DNA of 64,000 nucleotides from Streptomyces sp. NBC_00390 (GCF_036057275.1 NZ_CP107945.1:6758001-6822000), one strand, 5' to 3'; positions 50,801-59,815 are shown, counted from the stretch's first letter. Program-made: numbers and translations. The notes: generated by a model not told the origin, from the letters alone.

Positions 50801-51736
50801 GTGCGCCGACTTGCCGGCCTTCTTGTCGTCCCCCTGCTGCTGTTGTCAGCAGTGGCCTGCGGCAACGACAAGGGCTCCGAATCCACCGCGTCCGCCAATG
50901 GCCTGCCCGCGATCACGGCCGGCGCCGAGTTCGGTGAAAAGCCGACCTTGGCGAAGGGTAAGGGCGATCCGCCCAAGGAGCTGAAGGTCGAGGTCATCAA
51001 GGAGGGCGACGGCGCGACCGTCAAGAAGGGCGACTCGGTCACGGTCAACTATCTGGGACAGGCCTGGGACTCGGACAAGCCGTTCGACAACAGCTTCGAC
51101 CGCAAGCAGCCGTTCGATCTGACGATCGGCGCCGGCCAGGTCATCAAGGGCTGGGACCAGGGCCTGGAGGGCCAGAAGGTCGGCAGCAGGGTGCAGCTCG
51201 TCATCCCGCCCGCGCTCGGCTACGGCGCGCAGGGCCAGGGCGACATCAAGCCCAATGCCACCCTCGTGTTCATCGTCGACATCCTGAAGGCGACCACCAT
51301 CCCGGCCTCCGCCAAGGGCACCGACGTCGCCCAGGACAACATCGACCTGCCCAAGGTCGGCACCAACACCGACGGCAAGGCACCCTCGATCACGGTGCCG
51401 AAGAAGGACGCGCCGACCAAGCTGGTGTCGAACTACGTCATCGAGGGCGACGGCCCCGCGGTCAAGGCGTCCGACACGCTGGCGGTGAAGTACAAGGGCG
51501 TCGTGTGGAAGGACGGCAAGGAGTTCGACAGCAGCTACTCCCGCGGCGACGCGCCGGTCAGCTTCCCGCTCGCACAGGTTATTCCGGGCTGGCAGAAGGG
51601 CCTGGAGGGCAAGAAGGTGGGCAGCCGCGTACTGCTCGTCATCCCGCCGGACATGGCCTACGGCGACCAGGCGCAGCCCAAGATCCCGGCCAACTCCACG
51701 CTTGTCTTCTCCGTCGACATCCTGGCAGTTCTGTAA
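50801..51736 (+). CDS. tandem-FKBP prolyl isomerase lipoprotein
   Basis: A 311-residue secreted lipoprotein with two FKBP-type peptidyl-prolyl isomerase domains. The signal peptide ends in the lipobox SAVAC (Cys20). Domain 1 (about 60-155) has GDSVTVNYLGQAWDSDKPFDNSFDR in part, GAGQVIKGWDQGLEGQKVGSRV in part, and PPALGYG. Domain 2 (about 205-311) repeats the pattern (KYKGVVWKDGKEFDSSY, QVIPGWQKGLEGKKVG, PPDMAYG). Aromatic active-site residues are kept in domain 1 and partly in domain 2. It should help fold exported proteins. The GTG has a tgagga site. Confidence 0.9.
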   Translation: MRRLAGLLVVPLLLLSAVACGNDKGSESTASANGLPAITAGAEFGEKPTLAKGKGDPPKELKVEVIKEGDGATVKKGDSVTVNYLGQAWDSDKPFDNSFDRKQPFDLTIGAGQVIKGWDQGLEGQKVGSRVQLVIPPALGYGAQGQGDIKPNATLVFIVDILKATTIPASAKGTDVAQDNIDLPKVGTNTDGKAPSITVPKKDAPTKLVSNYVIEGDGPAVKASDTLAVKYKGVVWKDGKEFDSSYSRGDAPVSFPLAQVIPGWQKGLEGKKVGSRVLLVIPPDMAYGDQAQPKIPANSTLVFSVDILAVL

Positions 51737-51781
51737 GACTGTCCTGGTTGACTCGAACAGAGAACGCAAGGAGCAACATCC

Positions 51782-52156
51782 GTGAGCATCGACAAGCCCG
51801 AGATCGACTTCCCCGAGGGCCCGGCTCCCACCGAGCTCGAGATCGTGGACCTGTGGGAGGGTGACGGGCCGGTCGCCAAGGCCGGGGACACCGTCTCCGT
51901 CCACTACGTCGGCGTCGCCTACAGCACCGGCGAGGAGTTCGACGCGTCCTGGAACCGCGGCACCCCGCTGCAGTTCCAGCTCGGCGTCGGCCAGGTCATC
52001 AAGGGCTGGGACCAGGGCGTGCAGGGCATGAAGGTCGGCGGCCGCCGCCGGCTGACCATCCCCGCGCACCTCGCCTACGGCGACCGGGGCGCCGGTGGCG
52101 GCACCATTGCCCCGGGCGAGACGCTGATCTTCGTCTGCGACCTGGTCGCGGTCTGA
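51782..52156 (+). CDS. cytoplasmic FKBP-type prolyl isomerase
   Basis: A 124-residue single-domain FKBP without a signal peptide. Active-site positions are kept: VSVHYVGVAYSTGEEFDASW, QVIKGWDQGVQGMKVGGRRRL in part, IPAHLAYGDRGAGGG and ETLIFVCDLVAV. It accelerates proline cis-trans isomerisation. The GTG has an aaggag site, and the gene lies 45 bases after the lipoprotein FKBP, so they probably form one operon. Its last 11 codons are imperfectly duplicated just past the stop. Confidence 0.92.
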   Translation: MSIDKPEIDFPEGPAPTELEIVDLWEGDGPVAKAGDTVSVHYVGVAYSTGEEFDASWNRGTPLQFQLGVGQVIKGWDQGVQGMKVGGRRRLTIPAHLAYGDRGAGGGTIAPGETLIFVCDLVAV

Positions 52157-52205
52157 TCTTTCGTCTGTGACCGGCTCCGGTCGGATCCGGCGCGGTACAG
52201 CTCGA

Positions 52206-52237
52206 CGAGGGCCCATGCCTGATGGCATGGGCCCTCG
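52206..52237 (+). terminator. terminator of the FKBP pair
   Basis: 14-bp perfect stem (cgagggcccatgcc, 52206-52219, with 52224-52237), loop tgat, then gcttt. Confidence 0.88.
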
Positions 52238-52312
52238 GCTTTGGCCCGGACACCCCGGAGCGGTACGGTCGACGCTCGGAAGTGATTTGCGGCAGGAGGG
52301 TGCGGGGCGTCG

Positions 52313-53269
52313 ATGGCCATTGCCAAGGCAGAGCGGCTGATGAATCTGGCGCTGTGCTTGCTGGGGACCCGGCGTCCGCTCAGCAAGCGGGAGCTGCGTG
52401 GATCCATCGAGGCCTACCTGGAGGCCGGCTCCGACGAGTCCTTCAACCGGATGTTCGAGCGCGACAAGGACGATCTGCGCGAACTCGGCCTGGTCATCGA
52501 GACGGTGGAGAATCTCGACGGGGACATCGGCTATCTCGCCCGCCGCGACAGCAACCGGCTGCCCGCCATCACCCTCGAGGCCGAGGAGGCCGCGGCACTG
52601 GGACTGGCGGCCAAGGTGTGGCAGCAGGCCAGGCTCGCGGGGGCGGCGAGCGGCGCACTGCAGAAGCTGCGGGCGGCCGGAATGCCCGAGACGCAGGACG
52701 ACTACGAGGCGCAGCACAGCGCACTCGAGCCCCGAATCCCCGTCCACGAGGCGTCGTTCGAGCCGCTGATGCTCGCCTGCCGTGACCGCCGCCCCGTCGT
52801 CTTCGACTACCGCAAGGCGAACGCGGCACGACCCGAGCAGCGCCACGTCGAGCCGTGGACGCTCGAATGCTGGCGCGGGCACTGGTATCTCGCCGGCTTC
52901 GACCGGGACCGGGGCGCGGAGCGCGTCTTCAGGCTGTCCCGTATCACCGGCAAGGTCCGCTCCCGCTCGGGGCCGTTCACCGCGCCTGTGCCCGATGTGG
53001 TGACCGTGCGCGAGACCGTCGAGAGCTGGGCCGGGGAGAGCGCGACCCGTACCGCGCGCATCAGACTGCGCGCGGGCTGCGGCTACCCGCTGCGCTCCCG
53101 GGCCCGGTCGGTGACGGAACTGGGCGAGGGCTGGGACGAGTTGGAGATTCCGTACGGGCACGGGCTCGACGCCTGGCTGGTGGAGTTCGGACCGGACGTC
53201 GTCGTGCTGGAGCCCGCGGATCTGCGGGCCGATGTGGTGGACCGGCTGCGCGCCGTGGCCAAGGGCTGA
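52313..53269 (+). CDS. pafB: WYL-domain transcriptional activator PafB
   Basis: A 318-residue regulator. It has an N-terminal HTH (about 5-60, AERLMNLALCLLGTRRPLSK in part), a helical linker, and a WYL domain (about 140-235). The WYL domain has PVVFDYRKANAARPEQRHVEPW in part and HWYLAGFDRDRGAERVFRLSR in part. A WCX C-terminal domain follows. With PafC it activates the mycobacterial LexA/RecA-independent DNA-damage response; the pair is usually encoded near pafA. pafC starts 17 bases after its stop. Not a proteasome subunit despite its name. Confidence 0.88.
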   Translation: MAIAKAERLMNLALCLLGTRRPLSKRELRGSIEAYLEAGSDESFNRMFERDKDDLRELGLVIETVENLDGDIGYLARRDSNRLPAITLEAEEAAALGLAAKVWQQARLAGAASGALQKLRAAGMPETQDDYEAQHSALEPRIPVHEASFEPLMLACRDRRPVVFDYRKANAARPEQRHVEPWTLECWRGHWYLAGFDRDRGAERVFRLSRITGKVRSRSGPFTAPVPDVVTVRETVESWAGESATRTARIRLRAGCGYPLRSRARSVTELGEGWDELEIPYGHGLDAWLVEFGPDVVVLEPADLRADVVDRLRAVAKG

Positions 53270-53286
53270 GGGGAACTCGTACGACC

Positions 53287-54255
53287 ATGGCCACGAACGC
53301 GATCGACCAGACCCGGCGGATGCTCTCGCTGGTGACCTATCTGCGGGAGCGCCCCGGTGCGCGCATCGTGGACGTCGCCCGCGCCTTCGGGATCACCGAG
53401 GACGAGCTGATCTCCGATCTCGACGTACTGCCGATGTGCGGGACGAGCTTCCGCGGCGGCGATCTGCTCGACATCGACACCGACGGCGAACGCATCTGGT
53501 GGCGCAACCCCGACGCCTCCGGCTCCAGCACCGCCGAGCCGCTGCGGCTCGCCGCCGACGAGGCGACCGCCCTCCTGGTGGCCGCACGGGCGGTGGCGAC
53601 CCTGCCGGGGCTGCGGGAGGGCGACCGTGAGGCGCTCCTGCGGGCCACGGCCAAACTGGAGGCCGCGGCCGGCGAGGCCGCCGGCGCCAGCTCCCGGCTG
53701 TCGGTCACCTTCGAGTCCGAGGGCGGGGTCTTCGCCGACGTGGACCGGGCGATCTCCGAGCGGCGCAGGCTGTGGCTGCGCTACTACTCTCCGGCACGCG
53801 ACGAGCTCACCGAGCGCGAGGTCGACCCGATCCGGCTCTTCGCGGTGGGGCACACGTACATGGAGGCCTGGTGCCGGCTCTCCGAGGCGCGCCGGACCTT
53901 CCGGCTCGACCGGGTCGCCGAGATCAAGCTGCTCGACGCCCCCGCCGCGCCGCCGGAGATCGAGCTGCGTGACCTGTCCGAGGGGCTGGTGCAGCCGTCG
54001 GCGGACGACCCTGAGGTAGTGGTCGAGGTCGGACCCGGCGGGCGCTGGGTCGCCGAGTACTACCCGCACGACAGTGCCCAGGAGCTGCCGGACGGCGGTC
54101 TGCGCATCACTCTGCGCACCCCGGACCCCGCGTCGCTGCGCCGGCTGGGGCTGAGGCTCGGCCGCGACGGGCGGATCGTCTCGCCGGCGGACCTGGCGGA
54201 CAGTGCCAGGACGGCGGCGCGCGAGGCGCTCGCGGCCTACGACGGTCAGGAATAA
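53287..54255 (+). CDS. pafC: WYL-domain transcriptional activator PafC
   Basis: A 322-residue partner of PafB with the same HTH-WYL-WCX layout. The HTH is near residues 10-60 (MLSLVTYLRERPGARIVDVA in part). The WYL region is about 150-220 (RLWLRYYSPARDELTEREVDP in part, HTYMEAWCRLSEARRTFRLDR in part). The WCX domain completes the chain. It probably forms a heterodimer with PafB on DNA-damage promoters. The ribosome site is weak (gagggga at a long distance), consistent with translational coupling to pafB. Confidence 0.88.
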   Translation: MATNAIDQTRRMLSLVTYLRERPGARIVDVARAFGITEDELISDLDVLPMCGTSFRGGDLLDIDTDGERIWWRNPDASGSSTAEPLRLAADEATALLVAARAVATLPGLREGDREALLRATAKLEAAAGEAAGASSRLSVTFESEGGVFADVDRAISERRRLWLRYYSPARDELTEREVDPIRLFAVGHTYMEAWCRLSEARRTFRLDRVAEIKLLDAPAAPPEIELRDLSEGLVQPSADDPEVVVEVGPGGRWVAEYYPHDSAQELPDGGLRITLRTPDPASLRRLGLRLGRDGRIVSPADLADSARTAAREALAAYDGQE

Positions 54256-54271
54256 GGAGAGCAGCGCGCCC

Positions 54272-54526
54272 ATGTCTGTGATGCCCAAGATCCCGGCCGC
54301 CGTCGGACCGGTCCTGTTCAAGGCCGCCTGCCCCGACTGCCGGGCCCGCTTCGAACTCTCGGCGGGGGCGCTGCGCCTGGCGATCGGCGGCAGCCGCCGA
54401 ACCACCTTCTACTCCTTCACCTGCCCCGAGTGCGGCATCGCGGTGCGCAAGCCCGCCGGTGAGCGGATCGTCGAACTTCTCACCGGTGGCGGCGTGCGGA
54501 CCCTGCGCCTGCACACCGGCATGTGA
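54272..54526 (+). CDS. small zinc-ribbon protein
   Basis: An 84-residue protein with two CxxC knuckles: AACPDCRARFELS and FTCPECGIAVRKP, about 30 residues apart. This is a classic zinc ribbon. The C-terminus is a short helix and strand (GERIVELLTGGGVRTLRLH). No enzyme domain is attached, so a nucleic-acid or protein-binding role is likely but unproved. It follows pafC after 16 bases with an aaggaga site, so it belongs to the pafBC transcript. Confidence 0.75.
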   Translation: MSVMPKIPAAVGPVLFKAACPDCRARFELSAGALRLAIGGSRRTTFYSFTCPECGIAVRKPAGERIVELLTGGGVRTLRLHTGM

Positions 54527-54559
54527 CCTTACGGTTCCGGAACGGTCTAGGCTCTGCGC

Positions 54560-54757
54560 ATGTTCTGGCCCATGCTCGCCATCGCCCTCGGCTTCCTCGG
54601 CATCGCCGTACTCGGCGTGCTCGGAATCAGGGTCTTCATCGAGGCCCAGCGGCTCGGCCGCCAGGTCTCCCGCACCACGGAGCGCATCAACAGGGCCGCG
54701 GAGGATCTGGAGCGGGCGGCCACGGATCTTGCGCGCACGGGCGAAGCACTGCGCTGA
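54560..54757 (+). CDS. small single-pass membrane protein
   Basis: A 65-residue protein: one N-terminal transmembrane helix (MLAIALGFLGIAVLGVLGIRVF, given in part) followed by an amphipathic coiled-coil-like helix (QVSRTTERINRAAEDLERAA). Function is unknown. Its position before tatA recalls other small membrane proteins near tat loci, but it lacks the TatA hinge motif. TAGGCT at 54548-54553 is 6 bases before the ATG, with no ribosome site, so it may be leaderless. Confidence 0.65.
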   Translation: MFWPMLAIALGFLGIAVLGVLGIRVFIEAQRLGRQVSRTTERINRAAEDLERAATDLARTGEALR

Positions 54758-54915
54758 GGCCGTGCGCAGCACGTCCGGAGCCGGGAGCGGGAGCACGCTG
54801 ACAGCGTTGTCCGCGATCGCGCACGCACCCTGCTGCGGCACAGATACGAGGGGTACGCTGCTGGTGGCGGCACCGGTGATGAGGCGCCGACCGCTGACGG
54901 GAGTATGCACGGGGA

Positions 54916-54946
54916 TTGCCCGGCGTTTACCCGTGCGAGTTACGAT
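54916..54946 (+). promoter_or_regulatory. candidate tatA promoter
   Basis: TTGCCC (54916-54921), a 19-base spacer and TACGAT (54941-54946), 86 bases before the tatA ATG, in an otherwise gene-free 275-base region. Confidence 0.45.
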
Positions 54947-55032
54947 CGCAGCCGGTCGCGGCTCGGACACCAGTCCACCGTGATCGGCAGACCAGAGCCC
55001 CAAGCCGCCTCGGTGAGAAGGTAGACACAGTT

Positions 55033-55320
55033 ATGTTCCGTCAGATCGGGCCCACCGAGATCATCATCATCGCGCTGCTCATCCTTCTTCTGTTCGGGGC
55101 CAAGAAGCTTCCCGACATGGCACGTTCGCTGGGCAAGTCGGCTCGGATCCTGAAGAGCGAGGCCAAGGCGATGAAGTCCGACGGGCAGCCGGCGGCGACC
55201 CCGGCCGAGCCCAAGGACCCGGCGCAGGACCAGCCCGCTCCCCGCACCATCCAGGCGGCTCCCGGCGATGTGACCAGCGCTCGCCCCGTGAACGAGCCCA
55301 CCGACACCCACCAGCGCTGA
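55033..55320 (+). CDS. tatA: twin-arginine translocase subunit TatA
   Basis: A 95-residue pore-forming subunit of the Tat export system for folded proteins. It has an N-terminal membrane helix (TEIIIIALLILLLF), the hinge FGAKKLPDMARSLG, an amphipathic helix (SARILKSEAKAMKSD), and an acidic, Pro-rich disordered tail. The ATG has a gagaagg site. tatC follows after 46 bases. The window also encodes a likely Tat substrate (the propeller protein at 19010). Confidence 0.94.
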   Translation: MFRQIGPTEIIIIALLILLLFGAKKLPDMARSLGKSARILKSEAKAMKSDGQPAATPAEPKDPAQDQPAPRTIQAAPGDVTSARPVNEPTDTHQR

Positions 55321-55366
55321 CCCCAAGGCCGTGATCATGGCCTGCCGCACGAGATGAGGACGTGGG

Positions 55367-56317
55367 TTGCTCAAGTCTGCCCGCACACAGCAGAAGGAGA
55401 AGGACCCCGAGGGGCGGATGCCGCTCGCGGACCATCTGCGTGAGCTCCGGAACCGGCTCGCGAAGGCGATGCTGGCGATCGTGATCGCGTCCGTGGCCGC
55501 CGCGTTCTACAGCCAGGAGCTGATGGATCTTCTTGCGTCGCCGGTACCCGCCTGTGAGAAGGGCGTTCTGGAGACCGGCGGCAAGTGCGCCACCATCGCG
55601 TACAACGACTTGCTGTCTCCCTTCACCACCACGGTGAAGGTGGTTCTCATGGCGGGCATTCTCGTGTCGTGCCCTGTCTGGCTCTACCAGCTGTGGGCCT
55701 TCGTCGCGCCGGGCCTGCACAAGAACGAGAAGAAGTACACCTACCTCTTCTCCTGCGCGGCCGTTCCGCTCTTCGCGGCCGGGGCCTACCTCGCGTTCCT
55801 GATCATGCCGGTGAGCATGAAGGTGCTGCTCAGCATCACCCCCGACACCGCGGCGAACTTCCTCGCGGTCGACAAGATCCTCGACTTCTCCGTCCGCATG
55901 GTGCTGGTCTTCGGCTTCTCGTTCGAGCTGCCCCTGATTCTGATCATGCTGAACGCGGCGGGCGTCGTGACCGGCCGGAGGATGCTCGGCTGGTGGCGCG
56001 GCGCCGTCATGGGCATCTTCGTCTTCGGGGCGATCGCCACTCCGTCCACCGACCCGCTCGGCATGATCGCGCTGTCCGGGCCGATCATCCTGCTCTACTT
56101 CATGGCCGTCGGATTCGCGCTGCTCAACGACAAGCGCCGGCGGCGCAACGACCCCGACGCCCGACTCGACGACGACGAGGCCTCGGAGCTCGACCTGACG
56201 CCCTCCTCGCTCGGTGAGGTGGAGACGGTCCCCGCCTCGCGTGCCCTGCCCGAGCAGGCAACCGGCGAGGCGGACGCGCGCAGTCACCGGCTCAACGGGT
56301 ACGACGACGTCACCTGA
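55367..56317 (+). CDS. tatC: twin-arginine translocase subunit TatC
   Basis: The 316-residue receptor subunit that recognises twin-arginine signal peptides. Six transmembrane helices are predicted. The N-terminal signature MPLADHLRELRNRL contains the conserved Glu of the signal-binding site. YQLWAFVAPGLHKNEKK and FGFSFELPLILIML are also family marks. The C-terminal 60 residues are charged and disordered, longer than in E. coli. The start appears to be TTG at 55367 with a gagga site; no in-frame ATG or GTG lies nearby. Confidence 0.93.
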   Translation: MLKSARTQQKEKDPEGRMPLADHLRELRNRLAKAMLAIVIASVAAAFYSQELMDLLASPVPACEKGVLETGGKCATIAYNDLLSPFTTTVKVVLMAGILVSCPVWLYQLWAFVAPGLHKNEKKYTYLFSCAAVPLFAAGAYLAFLIMPVSMKVLLSITPDTAANFLAVDKILDFSVRMVLVFGFSFELPLILIMLNAAGVVTGRRMLGWWRGAVMGIFVFGAIATPSTDPLGMIALSGPIILLYFMAVGFALLNDKRRRRNDPDARLDDDEASELDLTPSSLGEVETVPASRALPEQATGEADARSHRLNGYDDVT

Positions 56318-56424
56318 CCTGCAGGCAGGCCGGCGGCCGGGGCGCACGGAGCGCGCACCCGGCCGTTCGTGCGTACGGGACGGGGTGTCCGCCCTGGTAG
56401 GTGCCCCGGTCAATTAAAGATCCG

Positions 56425-56451
56425 TTGACTGTCACAGGGGACGGGTAGGCT
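56425..56451 (+). promoter_or_regulatory. candidate helY promoter
   Basis: TTGACT (56425-56430) and TAGGCT (56446-56451), with a short 15-base spacer. The -10 ends 10 bases before the ATG at 56462. Confidence 0.4.
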
Positions 56452-56461
56452 CATGAACAAG

Positions 56462-59290
56462 ATGACCGAGGATCTCTCTCCCGCCGAGCGCTATGCCGCT
56501 TCCCGCATCCGCGCCGCCGAGGAGGCCACTGCGCTGGCCCCCTTCCGCGCGATGTACGAATTCGACCTGGACCCCTTCCAGATCGAGGCCTGTCAGGCCC
56601 TGGAGGCGGGCAAGGGCGTGCTCGTGGCCGCACCCACCGGCTCAGGCAAGACCATCGTCGGCGAATTCGCCGTCCATCTCGCCCTGTCCCAGGGCCGCAA
56701 GTGCTTCTACACCACCCCCATCAAGGCGCTGTCCAACCAGAAGTACGCGGACCTGGTGAGGCGCTACGGCCCCGAGAAGGTGGGCCTGCTCACCGGCGAC
56801 AACAGTGTCAACTCCGAGGCGCCCGTGGTCGTGATGACCACCGAGGTGCTGCGGAACATGCTGTACGCGGGCTCCCAGTCGCTGCTCGGCCTCGGCCATG
56901 TGGTCATGGACGAGGTGCACTACCTCTCCGACCGCTTCCGCGGCGCGGTATGGGAGGAAGTGATCATCCACCTTCCCGAGTCGGTGACCCTGGTCTCGCT
57001 CTCCGCGACCGTGTCGAACGCGGAGGAGTTCGGCGACTGGCTGGACACCGTCCGCGGTGACACCGAGGTGATCGTCGCCGAGGAGCGGCCCGTACCGCTG
57101 TGGCAGCACGTCATGGCAGGCCGCCGGATGTACGACCTCTTCGAGGAGGGGACCGACCACGGCGGCCGCGGCGCGAGCCGGCGCGAGGTCAACCCCGATC
57201 TCGTGCGGCTGGCCCGGATGGAGAACCAGCGCACCTACAACCCGCGTGACCGGCGCCGCGGAAAGATGGTGCGCGAGGCGGACCGGGAGCGTGAGCGGCG
57301 TCAGCGCAGCCGTATCTGGACGCCGGGGCGGCCCGAGGTCATCGACCGGCTGGACGCCGAAGGGCTGTTGCCCGCCATCACGTTCATCTTCAGCCGGGCG
57401 GGCTGCGAGGCCGCCGTGCAGCAGTGCCTGTACGCAGGGCTGCGGCTCAACGATGAGGAGGCGCGCGCGAAGGTGCGCCGGATCGTCGAGGAGCGCACCG
57501 CCGCCATCCCCCGCGAGGACCTCCATGTCCTCGGCTACTACGAGTGGTTGGAAGGCCTGGAGCGCGGTATCGCCGCCCACCACGCCGGCATGCTGCCCAC
57601 CTTCAAGGAGGTCGTCGAGGAGCTGTTCGTACGGGGCCTGGTGAAGGCCGTGTTCGCCACCGAGACCCTGGCCCTCGGTATCAACATGCCCGCCCGATCG
57701 GTGGTGTTGGAGAAGCTCGTCAAGTGGAACGGCGAGCAGCACGCCGACATCACCCCGGGCGAGTACACCCAGTTGACCGGCCGGGCCGGACGGCGCGGAA
57801 TCGACGTGGAGGGCCATGCGGTGGTCCTGTGGCAGCGCGCCATGGACCCGACCGCGCTCGCCGGTCTTGCGGGTACCCGCACGTACCCGCTGCGCTCCAG
57901 CTTCAAGCCGTCGTACAACATGGCGGTCAATCTCGTGCACCAGTTCGGCCGGCACCGCTCGCGCGAGCTGCTGGAGACGTCGTTCGCGCAGTTCCAGGCG
58001 GACAAGTCGGTGGTCGGCATCTCCCGCCAGGTGCAGCGCAACGAAGAGGGCCTGCAGGGCTACCGCGAGGGCATGACCTGCCACCTCGGGGACTTCGAGG
58101 AGTACGCGCAGCTGCGCCGCGACCTCAAGGACCGGGAGACGGAGCTGGCCAAGCAGGGTGCCGCCCAGCGCCGGGCCGCCGCGGCCACGTCGCTGGAGAA
58201 GCTCAAGCCGGGCGATGTCATCCATGTCCCGACGGGCAAGTTCGCGGGCCTCGCCCTCGTGCTCGACCCCGGGCTGCCCGCGGGCCGGACGAACGGGCAC
58301 CGCGGACTGGAGTACCACGACGGCCCGCGGCCGCTGGTGCTCACCGCCGAGCGGCAGGTCAAGCGGCTGGCATCGATCGACTTTCCGGTGCCGGTCGAGG
58401 CGCTGGAGCGGATGCGGATCCCGAAGTCGTTCAACCCGCGCTCCCCGCAGTCGCGCCGTGATCTCGCTTCGGCGCTGCGCACCAAGGCCGGTCACATCGT
58501 GCCCGACCGGCACCACAGGAACCGTGCCCCGGCGGCGGACGACCGCGGGATCGCCCGGCTCCGTGCCGAGCTGCGGGCACATCCCTGCCACGGCTGCGAC
58601 GAGCGCGAGGACCACGCCAGGTGGGCGGAGCGCTATCACCGGCTGCAGCGCGACACACGTCAGCTGGAACGCCGTATAGAGGGTCGTACGAACACCATCG
58701 CGCGGACCTTCGACCGGATCGTCGCGCTGCTGACCGAGCTGGACTATCTGCGGGCAGACGAGGTCACCGAACACGGAAAGCGGCTCGCCCGGCTCTACGG
58801 CGAGCTGGACCTGCTGGCCAGCGAGTGTCTGCGCGACGGGGTGTGGGAGGGGCTGAACCCTGCCGAACTGGCCGCCTGCGTCTCGGCGCTGGTGTACGAG
58901 GCGCGGCAGGCCGATGATGCGGTGCCGCCCAAGGTGCCGGCCGGCAAGGCGAAGGCCGCGCTCGGCGAGATGGTCCGTATCTGGGGCCGGCTGGATGCCC
59001 TGGAGGAGGAATTCAAGATCAACCAGGCGGAGGGGGTCGGGCAGCGCGAACCCGACCTCGGCTTTGCCTGGGCCGCCTACCAGTGGGCCTCGGACAAGGG
59101 GCTCGACGAGGTGCTGCGCGAGGCCGAGATGCCGGCCGGCGACTTCGTGCGCTGGAGCAAGCAGGTCATCGACGTGCTGGGCCAGATCGCGGCCGCCGCG
59201 CCGCGGGAGAACAGCACGGTCGCGAAGAACGCCCGCAAGGCGGTCGACGCGCTGCTGCGGGGTGTGGTGGCGTACAGCTCGGTCGGCTGA
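56462..59290 (+). CDS. helY: Ski2/Mtr4-like DEAD/DEAH RNA helicase HelY
   Basis: A superfamily 2 helicase of 942 residues. Motif I is APTGSGKT (about 57-64), motif II MDEVHYLSD, motif III SLSATVSN, motif V FATETLALGINMPA and motif VI QLTGRAGRRGID. C-terminal to the core are a winged helix, a beta-rich arch-like insert (KLKPGDVIHVPTGKFAGLALVL in part) and a helical bundle, as in Ski2/Mtr4 proteins. It is expected to unwind structured RNA. I prefer the ATG at 56462 over that at 56453, because the latter is only one base from the -10 box TAGGCT. The gene ends at a terminator shared with a convergent gene. Confidence 0.9.
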   Translation: MTEDLSPAERYAASRIRAAEEATALAPFRAMYEFDLDPFQIEACQALEAGKGVLVAAPTGSGKTIVGEFAVHLALSQGRKCFYTTPIKALSNQKYADLVRRYGPEKVGLLTGDNSVNSEAPVVVMTTEVLRNMLYAGSQSLLGLGHVVMDEVHYLSDRFRGAVWEEVIIHLPESVTLVSLSATVSNAEEFGDWLDTVRGDTEVIVAEERPVPLWQHVMAGRRMYDLFEEGTDHGGRGASRREVNPDLVRLARMENQRTYNPRDRRRGKMVREADRERERRQRSRIWTPGRPEVIDRLDAEGLLPAITFIFSRAGCEAAVQQCLYAGLRLNDEEARAKVRRIVEERTAAIPREDLHVLGYYEWLEGLERGIAAHHAGMLPTFKEVVEELFVRGLVKAVFATETLALGINMPARSVVLEKLVKWNGEQHADITPGEYTQLTGRAGRRGIDVEGHAVVLWQRAMDPTALAGLAGTRTYPLRSSFKPSYNMAVNLVHQFGRHRSRELLETSFAQFQADKSVVGISRQVQRNEEGLQGYREGMTCHLGDFEEYAQLRRDLKDRETELAKQGAAQRRAAAATSLEKLKPGDVIHVPTGKFAGLALVLDPGLPAGRTNGHRGLEYHDGPRPLVLTAERQVKRLASIDFPVPVEALERMRIPKSFNPRSPQSRRDLASALRTKAGHIVPDRHHRNRAPAADDRGIARLRAELRAHPCHGCDEREDHARWAERYHRLQRDTRQLERRIEGRTNTIARTFDRIVALLTELDYLRADEVTEHGKRLARLYGELDLLASECLRDGVWEGLNPAELAACVSALVYEARQADDAVPPKVPAGKAKAALGEMVRIWGRLDALEEEFKINQAEGVGQREPDLGFAWAAYQWASDKGLDEVLREAEMPAGDFVRWSKQVIDVLGQIAAAAPRENSTVAKNARKAVDALLRGVVAYSSVG

Positions 59291-59327
59291 CCGGCCCGCC
59301 GGGCCGAGTCGCCCCGCGGGCACGACG

Positions 59328-59364
59328 CGGCCCTGGTACCGCTGCTGCGCGGTGACCAGGGCCG
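59328..59364. terminator. bidirectional terminator
   Basis: Stem cggccctggtacc (59328-59340) pairs with 59351-59364 with one bulged base, between convergent helY and the SnoaL-like gene. Confidence 0.7.
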
Positions 59365-59407
59365 TGCTGCTCGGTGCGCCGGCCGGCGGTGTCGGACGGG
59401 GGCAGGG

Positions 59408-59815
59408 TCACATGGCCGGCGGACCCCAGAAGCGGTTCTCCTCGTCGATGTCCTCGGTGCACTCGTCGATGTCGGTGATCTTGCCGCCGACGATGGTGAA
59501 GAAGAGGCCCTGGCGGATCTCCAGGCCGTGGTCGCCCCGGTCGGCCCTGGACGTGTGGAAGGACATGACGTGCCCGCGACCGTCGGCGAGCACGGCCTCG
59601 AGCTGGACCTGCATGGTTCCGTTGGTCTCCTCGCCGAGGCGCCGGTACAGGTCGAGGACGGCTTCGCGGCCCTTGTGATGCCCGGACAGCGGGTGATGGC
59701 CGGGTACGTGGTGGACGACGTCTGCCGTCATCAGGGATTCGATCGTCTTCAGGTCGCCCTCGACGAACGCTACGTAACCCCTGCGTACCAGGGCGCAGTC
59801 GGGGTGCTCGGACAT
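59408..59815 (-). CDS. SnoaL/NTF2-like protein
   Basis: A 135-residue protein of the SnoaL-like (NTF2 fold) superfamily. Seen: VRRGYVAFVEGDLKTIESLM, VVHHVPGHHPLSGHHKGREAV in part, RQGLFFTIVGGKITDIDECTED in part. Such small alpha+beta cones bind small molecules; some are isomerases or cyclases, many are unassigned. The ATG at 59815 has a gaaagg site; a GTG 12 bases earlier would be too close to it. It is divergent from the TetR gene, with 151 bases between the starts. It may be that regulator's target. Confidence 0.75.
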   Translation of the reverse strand: MSEHPDCALVRRGYVAFVEGDLKTIESLMTADVVHHVPGHHPLSGHHKGREAVLDLYRRLGEETNGTMQVQLEAVLADGRGHVMSFHTSRADRGDHGLEIRQGLFFTIVGGKITDIDECTEDIDEENRFWGPPAM

